From the NCBI GenBank assembly GCA_026075535.2, contig AP026540.1, positions 1,240,001-1,304,000 of the forward strand: DNA of 64,000 nucleotides, read 5' to 3'. Below, one piece after another: positions 54,645 through 64,000 of this stretch. Each line of letters starts with the position of its first letter. The first letter of the stretch is position 1. This DNA is from Tricholoma matsutake (lineage: Eukaryota > Basidiomycota > Agaricomycetes > Agaricales > Tricholomataceae). A model generated the notes under the pieces. It saw nothing but the letters and a program-made list of their open reading frames with translations, ran no database searches and was not told where the DNA came from. Position numbers and translations under genes: made by a program.

Positions 54645-55861
54645 CACAAGTCAGAGGAAGGATGCGAGGCCCTCTAGATGTCACCTGTCAGACCAACCAT
54701 CAAATAGTCATAAAACAACTGCTTGTCGAAGCAGTTTGAAGCTAAAAGAATGGGTTTTGAGGACTTGCAATGATTTTCAAGACGTTGCGATGATTTTCGA
54801 GATGTCACAATATTTTTTGAAGAAGTTTTGAGGAATTTTGAGTGCGCAAATATGATTGGATGCAAGATCAGGGGACTAGATGAGTAGTAGAAGCAAAGCA
54901 AAGGTGAATTGAGGGAAACAAGAGCAAAAATAGTGTAATGCGAGGAATTTTGAGGAATTTTGAGGAAGTTTAGCATAAAACACCAAACTTCGGACTGAAT
55001 AAGACTAAACTGAACTCTCAAATCACTGTGATCTGGGAGGAAGACAATGACTTTCTTGTTTTTCTTTGTATCTAGTACATCTTTTTATATAAAATAAAGA
55101 AAGTACCTAAAAAGGCTAGAGAACATGAGGCAAACATGTGGAAAACTCGAGGCAAAAGACAATATAAGTATATCAGAACAATAAAGCGAGCATAGAAGGG
55201 GTGAATATAACACATGATGAAGAAATAATAAGAAAGAATAGCTAAAACCAGACTGTCCTTGTTATAAATTGAATAAAACATCGGAAACTGCTTCGAGCAG
55301 ATTGTATGCATGCACATGCAGTTGAAATGTGTTCAATATACTCGATATAGTGTCCCATGTGTCCAGCATGCATCTGAAGATTGTTCGAACATGAAATACC
55401 ATGTCTGACAATGTTTTTTGAGGTTTGATGTTTTTTGAAGATTTTCAAAGATTCTTTGGACTTCGTTTGTGGCCCAATATCGGTGCGATATTGTTCGACA
55501 ATGGTAGGGGATATGTCTGGCATGTGTGCAATGATTGTTCGGATAGTGATATAGCATCTGATGTCAATTTTCGATGTTCGATGATTTTCGAAGTCGGTCG
55601 AGGAAATATCGGACTTGCTCGAAGGCCAATATTGCTGTGATATTGCTCGAAACTGGTTCGGAACCCATCGACGATGTTCCAAGTGTATATCCTGAGCTGT
55701 ATGAAGGTCGGGGGAATTGTATTATGGCGGCCAAAGGCATACAAAGAATTTCGAGGTGTCGTGAAGAATTTCGAAGCATTCTCGTGACTTTGTAGAGGTT
55801 AGTAGAGCTTCGTAGAGCTTCGGAGGGGTTCGTATGGGTTCGCAGAGCTTCAACTGTTGAA
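54645..55861 (-). repeat. N: diverged LTR-like block inserted in the Copia 3' LTR
   Basis: Shares scattered words with the Gypsy D LTR in minus orientation: GTCAGAGGAAGGATGCGAGG near 54648, GAACATGAGGCAAA near 55125, AACCAGACTGTCCTTGTTAT near 55245, plus TTCGA-rich sequence. It is much less similar than the solo LTR at 17670. Exact ends and a target duplication could not be fixed. It separates the surviving 77 bp of the Copia 3' LTR from E3. Confidence 0.5.
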
Positions 55862-55938
55862 AGTAAGCACAGTAACATGCGTATGCTGCATGTATTGCCT
55901 CATGTATACAGCATGCATCACTGGGAATAATTTCAACA
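55862..55938 (-). repeat. 3' LTR of Copia, truncated to 77 bp
   Basis: Matches 61282-61358, differing at only a few sites. In LTR orientation it starts TGTTGAAATTATTCC, and breaks off at the LTR-like block N. Confidence 0.92.
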
Positions 55939-55970
55939 CCCCCCCTCAAACTGTACAGCGCTCTAAGCAG

Positions 55971-57317
55971 CTAAGTTTGAATCTCGAAAGTAATTCCGAG
56001 AGAGTCTCTAAATCTCCTGAATAGGACGGCGCCAAGGTTCTTTGTGAACATGTCAGCCGGGTTATCACTTCCAGGAATGAAAACGACTGTGACTTTGTCA
56101 TTTTCTATGCATTCGCGGGTGTAGTGGTAGCGAATGTCTATATGTTTGGTCCTTCTTTCCTGAACTGGATTTGATCCAATAAAGATGGATCCCTGATTAT
56201 CAGTGCAGATTGGTACACGCTTCAGTGTATATCCAAGTTCCTGGAATAAGGACTCTATCCACACTATCTGCCGACAAGTGTCGGAGAGAGCCATATATTC
56301 GGCTTCTGTGGATGACAGTGCTACAGTTTTTTGTAAACGGGACTGCCAGCACACAATGCCACTCGCTAGAGTAGCAAAGTAACCCGTTGTAGATCGGTGC
56401 TTGACAGTGTCAGCTGCCCAATCAGAATCTGTGAAGGCCTGCAGCCCCTCGGATTTCTCTCCATCATAGACTATACTGTACTTCTGGGTTCCCACCAGAT
56501 AGCGCATTATGTACATTGCTTTGTCTAGATGTTCTTGGCTAGGATTAGCCGAGAATTGCGACATCTTGATTACCGCATAAGCGATATCAGGTCGCGTTCC
56601 GAGCATCAGATACAATAAAGATCCGATCACAGACTGATATTTTGATCTAAGCGCCGTGTTTGGTGTCGCTGTGTTCTCCGACGGTTTGTAGCCAGTCGGG
56701 AGCGGAGTGGGGGCAACTTTGGCATTTGTCATCTCGAACCTCTCGAGCACTTTGGCAAGATATTCTGTTTGATCGAGTTTGACTTTTGTAGCAGTCTGGG
56801 TGACGCGCATGCCTAAGAATTCCGTGACTTTTTCAGTACTATGGCACTCCCAATGCTTCAGGCAAGCATTCTTCTTTTCATCCACAAGTTTCTTGTTCTT
56901 GCCCATGAACAAGCCATCGTCAACATAGACTAGCGCAATAATGATGCTGCCTGTCTTAGGATCCTTGTGTATGAAGATGCTGGTATCGGAGCTGGCGCGC
57001 ACAAACCCAATGGTGCACATAAATGCCTCTAGCTCTTTCCACCATGCTAGTGAAGCCTGTTTAAGGCCATACAATGCTCGGCGTAAGTGCATTACTTTGC
57101 GCTCTTTACCCTCGAGTCTGAAACCCTCAGGTTGATCCATATAGATCTCCTCATCAAGTTTGCCATATAAAAATGCAGTTTTTACATCTAGACCGGTCAT
57201 ATACATGTCTTCTAGAGACGCAAGGGCAAACATGAGGCGTACGGTCTCGTAGCGGACTACTGGTGAGAAAATCTCATCAAAGTCAACGCCTTCGACTTGT
57301 GAAATGCCTTTGGCCAC
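55971..57317 (-). CDS. Copia reverse transcriptase and RNase H (intact frame)
   Basis: 448 codons without interruption: QVEGVDFDEIFSPVVRYETV, GLDVKTAFLYGKLDEEIYMD, QPEGF, LRRALYGLKQASLAWWKELE, catalytic LVYVDDGLFMG, TEFLGMRV, SLLYLMLGTRPDIAYAVIKM. RNase H: DSDWAADTVKHRSTTGYFAT, CWQSRLQKTVALSSTEAEYM, CTDNQGSIFI, HIDIRYHYTRECI. All catalytic acids are present. It is part of a single gag-pol frame in relatives; here the upstream junction has TGA at 57318-57320, one codon position where Arg (R-A-R-L-V-A-K-G) is expected. Confidence 0.95.
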   Translation of the reverse strand: MAKGISQVEGVDFDEIFSPVVRYETVRLMFALASLEDMYMTGLDVKTAFLYGKLDEEIYMDQPEGFRLEGKERKVMHLRRALYGLKQASLAWWKELEAFMCTIGFVRASSDTSIFIHKDPKTGSIIIALVYVDDGLFMGKNKKLVDEKKNACLKHWECHSTEKVTEFLGMRVTQTATKVKLDQTEYLAKVLERFEMTNAKVAPTPLPTGYKPSENTATPNTALRSKYQSVIGSLLYLMLGTRPDIAYAVIKMSQFSANPSQEHLDKAMYIMRYLVGTQKYSIVYDGEKSEGLQAFTDSDWAADTVKHRSTTGYFATLASGIVCWQSRLQKTVALSSTEAEYMALSDTCRQIVWIESLFQELGYTLKRVPICTDNQGSIFIGSNPVQERRTKHIDIRYHYTRECIENDKVTVVFIPGSDNPADMFTKNLGAVLFRRFRDSLGITFEIQT

Positions 57318-57326
57318 GAGTCTGGC

Positions 57327-57793
57327 TCATTTTCTTCTGTCCGATTTCACGGAGAAAACCCATCTATTTTTGATTGTTTTCCGATCATGTGGAAGATCGA
57401 CAATATCATAGACTTGTCGCTTGCGAAGAGCCTCTAACTCTTCACGACAAGCCTGTTTCCACTCAAGTTGCTGCTGCCAGGGTAGGCGCACAATATCGCA
57501 AAATTGGTTTGGAACTAGGCTTTTTCCGCTTGATGGTGTGACTGCTTTTGATAACAGCCAGCGGATAAGCTCATCTCCACCTTCCTTTGTTATCTTTTTA
57601 ATATAACCTGCTTCATCCGGTTCCCCCATTGGGTAATCATGTTCTTGATTATTGGAATCGGGCACACTCTCGTGGGGTGCTGAACTTGGTCCAGCAACCA
57701 GTTCTTGCTGTTGAGGTTGTGGTCATGTTTGGTTATGATCCGAATCTTGACCCACAGACTTCTTCCAATATTGATCACGCGCAATGTCTCTCT
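57327..57793 (-). pseudogene. Copia linker between integrase and reverse transcriptase
   Basis: Frame 57665-57327: DELIRWLLSKAVTPSSGKSL, WQQQLEWKQACREELEALRK, HDRKTIKNRWVFSVKSDRRK, the conserved start of Copia RT (K-N-R-W-V-F). It is in the RT frame but shifted relative to integrase, so a frameshift lies between 57665 and about 57900. Confidence 0.85.
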
Positions 57794-59806
57794 CTATGTC
57801 AGAGGAGAGTCACTGTTCTCCATAGGTATTGCCGGGACAGTTTGGGATTTTCCTCTGCCTGCCTGATCGACGGGGCAATTGCTGCCATTCCTGTTGATCT
57901 TCACGTCTTGGACAAAAGTCCTCAGTGTTAACTGGAGGTGGCGGAGGAGGAGCGTTAGTCGCATTGTCATGCGCCTTTTGCTCGCTTGGTAAATCACATC
58001 ATCTTCTAATGATGGAGGAAGGGGTGGATTTTGTGGCGGTATAGGGTCATCGCCATCCATTCCAGATGAGTGGTTGTCATCTTCTGGTTCTGGAGGTGGA
58101 AAATCACCAAGGTCTGTCTTGGCAGGAGTTTTAGCTCTGGGACAGCATGGGAACATCGTTTCATCAAATAGTGCTGTGGCACCAATGAATATTGCGCCAT
58201 TTTGTCGCATGAAATGATATGCTTTAATGCCATCTTCTACTCCAAGGTACGTCATTAACTCCGATTGAGGAGATAATGTTGTTGGACATTTTTCCTTTGG
58301 TAGATAGACATAAGCACCGCAACCGAAGACCTTCAGATTGTTTAGATCTGGGCGGACCTTTGTCAGGTCCTCAAAAGGTGTCAGCCATTTCAGGCGCCTT
58401 ATTGGGGTTCGGTTGTATAAATGTGTTGCATGTTCTATGCAAAATTCCCACCATGATTGTGGTAGACAAGCGGTGAATCGCAAGGTTTGCGACTTTTCCA
58501 TTATTGTCCTTATGGCATGCTCTGCGCGCCTGTTCTGTTGATGAACGTGGGGTGCAGACATCTCTATTTTGATGCCTAAGTCCTTGAGCTGTTTTTGTAG
58601 CTCATGATCCTTGAACTCCCCCCCTGGATCGACATGCCAGCGCTTGATTGTAGCGCCATATTGGGTTTTAGCCATCACTTGAAATTGTCTAATCGCTGCA
58701 GCAGCATCAGATTTCTTTCTGAGACATTGGACCCAAATATGTGACGTTTTGTCATCCAGAAATACAATGAAGTATTTATGTTTGTGGTATGATAGTACCG
58801 GGAGTTCCTTGAGGTCGGAATGTATTAATTCAAAGGATTTGTCAGCTCGTGAGTCTGACTCGGGAAAAGATTTTGAGGTCATTTTCCCTTCTGCACACCC
58901 TGGACATATAATTTTGTCTTTAGGAATAATTAAATTCCTTGGGAATTTTATGGTGCTTTTAGGCATTTTCCCTAGCGCCTCTTTGGATGGGTGTCCAAGT
59001 CGCCTATGCCAAGTCAAGTAGTCAGCGACATAAATGGTCGCGACATTAACCTTTTTGGTGCTCAATATATGAGTCCGAGCCCAATAGATCGTGTCATTCC
59101 TCCTTAGAGGGACACAATGCATGATTGGGTTTCCATGCTCGATAAATGAAATGTGTGCGGAGGAACCATGCACATCACTTCCGTCTTGTAAAAAGACCCC
59201 CATTGACATCAATTGAGTATTAATGTCGGGTATGTAGTAGACGGGGTATAACCGCGTTTCACGTGTCTCTGACTTCCCGTGACATACTACCTGGTGTTTA
59301 ATGAAGACTGCTCCTTTTCCTACTATATGAGTAGTGCCAGTGGCCATTTGGACCAAGGTAGAGTCCTTTCTCGGTAAAGGCTCGTAAGAAGCGAAATCTT
59401 TTATTTCACCAGTGAAGTGTTTTGATGCACCTGAATCCATGATCCAGTCAGCACCTTTCTTACAATCTCCCTTTGCACACATAGCACATATATTAAGATC
59501 TAAATAATTCCATGATACATTTAATAGCGGTAAAATTTCACATGAAAAGTTCGCTGTATTCATAGGAATATTAATCTTAGTGCTTGTGGCAGGGAAAAGG
59601 ACTGACCTGTCATCATACGCCCCTGTATCAAGGGGTTCATCGACGAGCATTTCGTCGACAGCTTTCCACACTTCCTCATCAGACACCGGAGGTTCAGATC
59701 CGAGGGAGACGGTATCGTCTTCTGCCTCCTCGATCCTAGACTCAGGTTCTGGTTCTATCCTTCTTCTCTTTCCTTCTCGCACTGTCAGGTGCTCTTCCAG
59801 CGGTCA
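57794..59806 (-). pseudogene. Copia protease and integrase
   Basis: 662 codons: acidic linker, protease WIMDSGASKHFTG, GAG-pre-integrase YLTWHRRLGHPSKEALGKMP, zinc domain ending ICPGCAEGK, integrase core FELIHSDLKELPVLSYHKHK (Asp), RWHVDPGGEFKDHELQKQLK (Asp), HVHQQNRRAEHAIRTIMEKS (Glu), WWEFCIEHATHLYNRTPIRR, then a Pro/Asp-rich tail that runs into a wrong frame near 57950. The frame joins gag through TGA 59806-59804 (KNL*PLEE). Catalytic residues look intact. Confidence 0.9.
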
Positions 59807-60835
59807 CAGATTTTTCGCGCTGCGCGGAAGTTGCATTTGCTCGAGGGTGTCTCGAGCTTGCTGATATTCGGCATAAACCAAACGAGAGGTAGAGGCCGCG
59901 CCCGTATATGCCTGTGCAGGCGGTCGGCGGTGAGGATCCCTTGTGGGAGTGTGTTCGCGTCTTTCGATGCGCTGTATAAGCGGCATTGGCGGTATGATGG
60001 TGCCATTACCATTTATGGTGGTATAGGCTTTGGAGGCGAGGTGGGTATGTTTATCCTTCGGCTTCTCCTCCTTAGTCTTTCTGTCCCCACGTCGTCCACG
60101 CTTTCGGGACGAGTCTCCGTTGCTGTTTTGCCCTTCTTTGGGCTGCCATTTGGGGTTTCCCCCTTTGTGCTTAACAGCAGAAAGTTTGTTGGCCTGAGGC
60201 TGGCCAGCGGGCTTTCCTACTGCTGTGCGCCTTGAGGCTTCAGCGACAATGGAGTCCTTGACATGTTTAAATGTCAAGGCGCTAGTAGCGGTCGTATTAA
60301 GGACCGTTGCGGACAAGGAATCGTACTCGCGCGGCATCGCAGCAAGTAGAATCATTGCTTGCACTAGCTCGGGGATGGCGACGTTAGCAGCCATAAGGCG
60401 CTCAAATTTGTCTGCCATTCTAGCAATCTCCGGTGCGGGGTTCACAGCCGGGATCTTGATCGCTATTGCGGACCTAAAGTCCGTGAAGACTTGGGAGGGG
60501 CCATCCACACCATAATCGGTGTGGATGAGATCCCACACCTCCTCAGCAGTGTCCTTTGAGTTGGCATGCTGCCGAATGGAGGGGGCCAGGCGGAGCACTA
60601 GGCTACCAATGGCCTGGTCATTTTTGTTGCTCCAGGTCTGGAGCTTGGCATTAGCATCCGCTACCAAAGTAGTGTTCGTCGCCATCAAGGGAGGCGCCAG
60701 GGGCGGTTTTTGCTCCGCCATGCTAGTTATTTGCCAGAGGCCCTGAGACCTGAGCCACGCCTTCATTGAGTCAGCCCATTGAATGTAATTTGATCTGTCG
60801 AAAGTTTGAACGAGTTTCTCAAGAGTTGAAGACAT
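59807..60835 (-). CDS. Copia gag
   Basis: About 343 codons from ATG at 60835-60833 (MSSTLEKLVQTFDRSNYIQW). The frame is open further upstream, but this is the first ATG and it starts the conserved domain: WADSMKAWLRSQGLWQITS, DQAIGSLVLRLAPSIRQHAN, SAEEVWDLI-like helix, PELVQAMILLAAMPREYDSL, SIVAEASRRTAVGKP. A Lys/Arg-rich tail replaces a clear CCHC knuckle, which I did not find. It forms the particle shell in the family. Ends at a TGA probably derived from CGA, with pol in the same frame. Confidence 0.88.
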
Positions 60836-61072
60836 GATTTTGTGGTGGCAGCTGTTAAAAGCGCTCAATCAGTCTTTTTACTCAATAAAACATGTTTAAC
60901 GTTCTCAGGAGAAAACACTCCTTCAGAGTGGTTAACCCTAGTCAACCTAGGTTTTATGTGCAGCTCGCAGGGAGCGCAATGCAGCTCACAAAGAGCGCAA
61001 GGTTATAATTTGGAGATGATGAAGTCAACGTCGTTCGCAGCCAATTAAGGCGCATTCGCGACATGCCCAGCA

Positions 61073-61084
61073 GGGCCCATAACC
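61073..61084 (-). other. Copia primer-binding site, initiator tRNA-Met anticodon-arm type
   Basis: Immediately inside the 5' LTR the minus strand reads GGTTATGGGCCC. This resembles the sequence Drosophila copia uses to prime from a cleaved internal fragment of initiator tRNA-Met (complement of the anticodon arm), not from a tRNA 3' end. Assignment rests on similarity to that known case. Confidence 0.65.
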
Positions 61085-61358
61085 TGTTGGAGCAGACTAT
61101 ATATGCTGCACAGTGGAAGAGACAACATGTTCCTTACAACCTACCTGGGGTTTACTTAGACTTACAGCTAGGGTTAGCAGAGGTAAGAACACTGTATTCC
61201 TACTACGGTACAGGTTCTCCTTATATACATAATAATAAGGATGTCACATGACTCAGGAATGTGTTTACCGCATGTATGCACAGTAAGCGCAGTAACATGC
61301 GTATGCTGCATGTATTGCCTCATGTATACAGCATGCATCACTGGGATTAATTTCAACA
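61085..61358 (-). repeat. 5' LTR of Copia
   Basis: 274 bp, TGTTGGAGCAGAC at 61085 and TTTCAACA at 61358 (TG..CA on both strands). The outer 77 bp match the surviving 3' LTR piece. Confidence 0.92.
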
Positions 61359-61802
61359 TCAACCACAATCGTAGATGTGTTTTCCGAGCTTGAATGACAA
61401 GGTGGACCTATCACCATTTCTCTTGAAAATATGGTCAAAATATGCATATTTATGAGGAGTACACAGTAGCAGTTTGAACTGACTCGAACCAGTTTTTATC
61501 GGTTCGGTTCGGAGTGGTTCTTCCATCCTGGGAGGCCTGAACTGCAACTGACGGTCTGGTTTTTTGTGGTTCAGTCCAGTTCAGTTGCAGTCTTTTTCTG
61601 GTTCGATGAACTGGACCTTTAAACACTAACTACCAGCATCACTAACATTGATGAATCCCACAGGCCCTCTTCCCCCCGCAGGGGTTAGGCAGACCAGATT
61701 GAAAAGGCAGATGAAATGAAATTCAACAAATTACCATACATTGCAGTGTAGAACTACAGTATGCATACAGGTATGTCCTGGAGTTTAGCTAGAGTGTTCC
61801 TT

Positions 61803-62994
61803 AATACGCACCTATCATCCTCTTGTCTGATTCTCAAGTCATTAAACACCCTACCCTCCCGTAACTCCTCATTGAGGTTTGCTGTAGGATAGAACACCTC
61901 CCGTCTTTACCACCCCAATCGAAGTCAATCAACCTCATGGAATCTTCTTTGCAGAGGATATTCGCGGCCCGCAAGTCACCATGGACAAGTCCTTCCACAT
62001 GAAAGCAGTCCATGAGGCGCTGGAGCTCTTCTGTCCAACGGTCTCGGTGAGCAAGAAGCAGGGTCGAGTGAGTGATTGGTATTCCAGACTCGATATATTC
62101 CATCGCGACAGCATATCACCCACCGGGAAGTCTTTCAAAAGCAAGAATCCATGGCGCATGGCCTGATTTGGCACAAAAATCATGCAGCTCGATCGAGTAC
62201 CATTGAACAAACTTGATGAGGACGAGTTGCTTGTCTGGCATCTCCGCGACGTACAAAAGACGGTTGTTTTGTCTGTCGGGAAAGAAGCATCGAATCTCAA
62301 AATTGAGATAGTCGTCAGATGAGGGTGGGTATTTGCGTAATCTGGAGACTGCAGGAAAACGACGTGCATGATCTGGGATCGGCCCTGGAGGGAGATTGTG
62401 CAGGAGGTTCTCGACATCTTGAAGAATGTGAGCCTGGAGTACTGGTGCTGCAGTAAAGGCCGAATAGAGGGATCTGCGGTCGCGCCCATCACAAGCTGTT
62501 TGAAGACATGAGAATGAGTAACAAGCTTGAAGCGATGGTCGATCGCGACGATAGCATAGAACGCCAATTCATATCCTAGGAATATCAGATCGTCAAATAA
62601 CGATGAAATGCAGAAATATCCAGCTCACCAACAATGGTTAGACACATGGCACCCTCCAACCTAGATAGAGTTGCCGATGGGCTTCGGTCGAATTCATCAT
62701 CGCATTCAGACGCGCGACGTAGCATGCAAGCTCTACCTGAGGAATTGCACTGATCCCTGTAATCCTGTTTTTAAACTCTACAACCATCGTCCCTGCACTA
62801 TGAGTCGCATGATTATGGCCATCGCCTCTCACAGAACCAATGGCAGCTGCGGAAAGCGGAGGGATCTGGATACCTCTACGTGCCGAGAAAATGCGAGTGA
62901 GTGCCGAATGAAAAGTGGGGACGGGTGGAGGGGGTGCGGTTTTCGTAGATGTGAGGGCGGTTATAGCCCGCGGAGAGGTCCTAGGCCTGTTCAC
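61803..62994 (-). pseudogene. Agaricomycete-type protein-kinase-fold gene, degraded
   Basis: On minus: MVVEFKNRITGISAIPQVEL, YVARLNAMMNSTEAHRQLYL, GWRVPC; frameshift; LTIVG; intron 62628-62576 (53 nt, GTGAGC..TCCTAG); GYELAFYAIVAI; frameshift; AAPVLQAHILQDVENLLHNL, RLRKYPPSSDDYLNFEIRCF, LIKFVQWYSIELHDFCAKSG, FERLPGG; TGA at 62118-62116 where Trp is expected; YAVAMEYIESGIPITHS; catalytic loop VHGDLRAANILC; LIDFDWGGKDG (DFG equivalent); one-base loss near 61900; then YPTANLNEEL-type end. The HGDLRxxNI and DFDWGG pattern is typical of the kinase-like families expanded in mushrooms. At least three frameshifts and one stop. Confidence 0.83.
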
Positions 62995-63218
62995 GAGAAG
63001 AGGACTCAGAGGCGGTTAGTTCAGATGTGCCTAGAGCCTCTGTGGGAACGCTTACAAACTCCACTCAGCATCTCCGCTACAACGATCGAGCTCTACATCG
63101 TCATAGTGACGTCATAGTGACGTCATAGGTCCGCTTATGGGGCGTGAAGCTTTGAAGACCAGTTCGTTTAAAATGAATACCAAATGAATACCACGACCAC
63201 CTCAAAATAAGAGTCGAA
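62995..63218. promoter_or_regulatory. Shared upstream region between the kinase pseudogene and the small gene
   Basis: The two genes point away from each other across about 220 bp, which contains a duplicated GTGACGTCATA (about 63106-63129; ACGTCA is a CRE/ATF-type site). The duplicated site is visible; its use is inference. Confidence 0.4.
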
Positions 63219-63936
63219 ATGAGCACAATCCCTTCGAATAACGGAGCTCATACCACTTGCGGTGAACAGACTAGTCCGGCGAGGGGCAAAGGCAGCGTGG
63301 GAGGGAAAATGAGGCATGCAGCTTATCAGTTCATTCTAGAAATGTACTTAATGAACATCTTATTTTTCAGGGGAGCTGTGCAAGTCGTTCATGGTAAGGA
63401 AGCGATGTCATCTATGCAATCCGTCATCTCCATCAATATTTGTCACAATAGGTGTTGGGGAAAATATACGAGGGTCGGCACTAGGCGCAATCAACAACTT
63501 TACGAACCAAGGGGACACTCGCCATGAAGAAATCGCTAAGAAGGGGCGTTTGGAGACCCAACAGGGCCTTGCAGCTTGGAGAGGTCAACCGGCATCAGGA
63601 GGCGGAGTTAGCGAGGGACATCCTGCTGTCGGGCCTAGTTCCGTCGAAGGAACATCTGGCCAGTCGAATCAGCATGAGACGGCGAAGTCGCTGGATATGG
63701 GCCAGTCTTATCAAACGTCCTCTCCTCGACAGTCTGACGGAACGACTGGTACTGGCGGTCCCACACAATACCATCGTCAATTTGATACAGGGCACGAGCA
63801 TGGAGTGAGTCGAGACCAAGTTTCAGGAGTTGGAGATAGTCGTGGAGGCTCGGAGATTTATCACCACCGCGACGATGCTATTACTGATCTGAATACACAG
63901 CCAGGAGGGCAGCAACAAGGCGCTGACAAGCTCTGA
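63219..63936 (+). CDS. Small hydrophilic protein with GVGENIRG motif, probably intact host gene
   Basis: Proposed exons: start ATG 63219 (MSTIPSNNGAHTTCGEQTSP) to near 63295; an intron ending TTTTTCAG at 63370; exon 63371-63393 (AVQVVHG); intron 63394-63451 (58 nt, GTAAGG..CACAATAG); exon 63452-63936: GVGENIRGSALGAINNF, DTRHEEIAKKGRLETQQGLA, then a Gly/Gln/Ser-rich tail ending ADKL, TGA. The second junction joins G|GT in phase; the first donor could not be placed in phase. The sequence resembles small fungal proteins of unknown function with a G-x-G-E-N-[IL]-R-G core; I cannot name a function. Base composition is richer in CpG than the repeats. Confidence 0.6.
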
Positions 63937-64000
63937 GAAGATAGTTATCGCGAGAGAGTGTATTGCCATGTGGTGTCATGTTGGCTAGGAGTTCTTTGGA

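Larger units (their letters stand above)
55862..61358 (-). mobile_element. Ty1/Copia retrotransposon
   Basis: Order on minus: 5' LTR (61358-61085), primer-binding site (61084-61073), gag (from 60835), protease, integrase, RT, RNase H (to 55971), polypurine tract GAGGGGGGG (55947-55939), 3' LTR remnant (55938-55862, 77 of 274 bp). Protease and integrase before RT is the Copia order. The RT/RNase H is intact; the rest has few lesions, so this is a young insertion. It lies inside E3. Confidence 0.95.
54232..61628. mobile_element. E3: hAT-type inverted-repeat element with nested Copia
   Basis: Begins TAGTGTTTAAAGGTCTGGTT and ends GAACTGGACCTTTAAACACTA-type sequence at 61628. It is flanked by perfect 8-bp duplications ACTACCAG (54224-54231, 61629-61636). 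Left arm 54232-54430 and right arm about 61465-61628 contain the GACCAGT/ACTGGTC and GGTTCAGTCC words of the E family. The Copia element and an LTR-like block sit inside. Confidence 0.9.

Noticed and set aside
55862..55938. The 77-bp repeat as a complete Copia LTR
   Set aside because: The 5' copy extends to 274 bp with proper TG..CA ends and an adjacent primer site, so the 3' copy is truncated.

Overview
The window looks like a heterochromatic, transposon-packed stretch of a mushroom-type basidiomycete (Agaricomycete) genome. The evidence is a set of introns of 50-62 nt with GT..AG ends and CTAAC-type branch sites, a chromodomain Ty3/Gypsy element, a second large basidiomycete-type Gypsy, hAT transposases, an alpha-kinase and an Agaricomycete-style kinase. 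No rRNA, CRISPR, operon or prokaryotic signal was seen. The species cannot be named from sequence alone.

Layout. 1-4792: minus-strand Gypsy A (one LTR, gag, protease, RT, RNase H, start of integrase), running off the left edge and abutting a truncated Gypsy C (4793-7397). 7398-17045: the C-terminal part of an importin-beta-3 (Kap121/Pse1-like) gene with introns still present, split by two hAT-type inverted-repeat elements: E1 (7872-9433) and E2 (10016-16994). E2 itself contains a complete Gypsy B (10336-16545). 17670-18845: minus-strand solo LTR of the Gypsy D family. 19121-24790: a decayed hAT transposase (J), interrupted by the inverted-repeat element G with tRNA-like parts and a 47-bp minisatellite. 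24790-39310: mostly repeat-derived DNA without intact genes. It holds several copies of a hairpin/intron repeat (F), element H, a fold-back element M, another E copy (E4), tRNA-like pieces and an alpha-kinase remnant. 39383-53805: a three-level nest in which hAT-like K encloses hAT-like L (42276-53560), which encloses the 10.3-kb Gypsy D (43045-53349). D carries an antisense, intron-containing gene downstream of pol. 54232-61628: E3, broken by a Ty1/Copia element (55862-61358) with an intact RT/RNase H. 61803-62994: kinase pseudogene. 63219-63936: a small gene that may be intact.

Most insertions can be ordered because target-site duplications (TSDs) are still visible. E1, E2, E3 and E4 each have perfect 8-bp duplications. 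K has a perfect 8-bp duplication, and L has one with a single CpG-type change. Gypsy B has 5 bp, and the solo LTR has 4 bp.

The retroelement genes are broken mainly by TGA codons where the family has CGA arginine codons. Where copies can be compared, the differences are reciprocal TG/CA changes from CG. This is the signature of CpG methylation followed by deamination, or of a RIP-like process. Older material (about 22600-43000) seems nearly free of CpG, whereas Gypsy D and the Copia element still carry many CpGs, which fits the nesting order.
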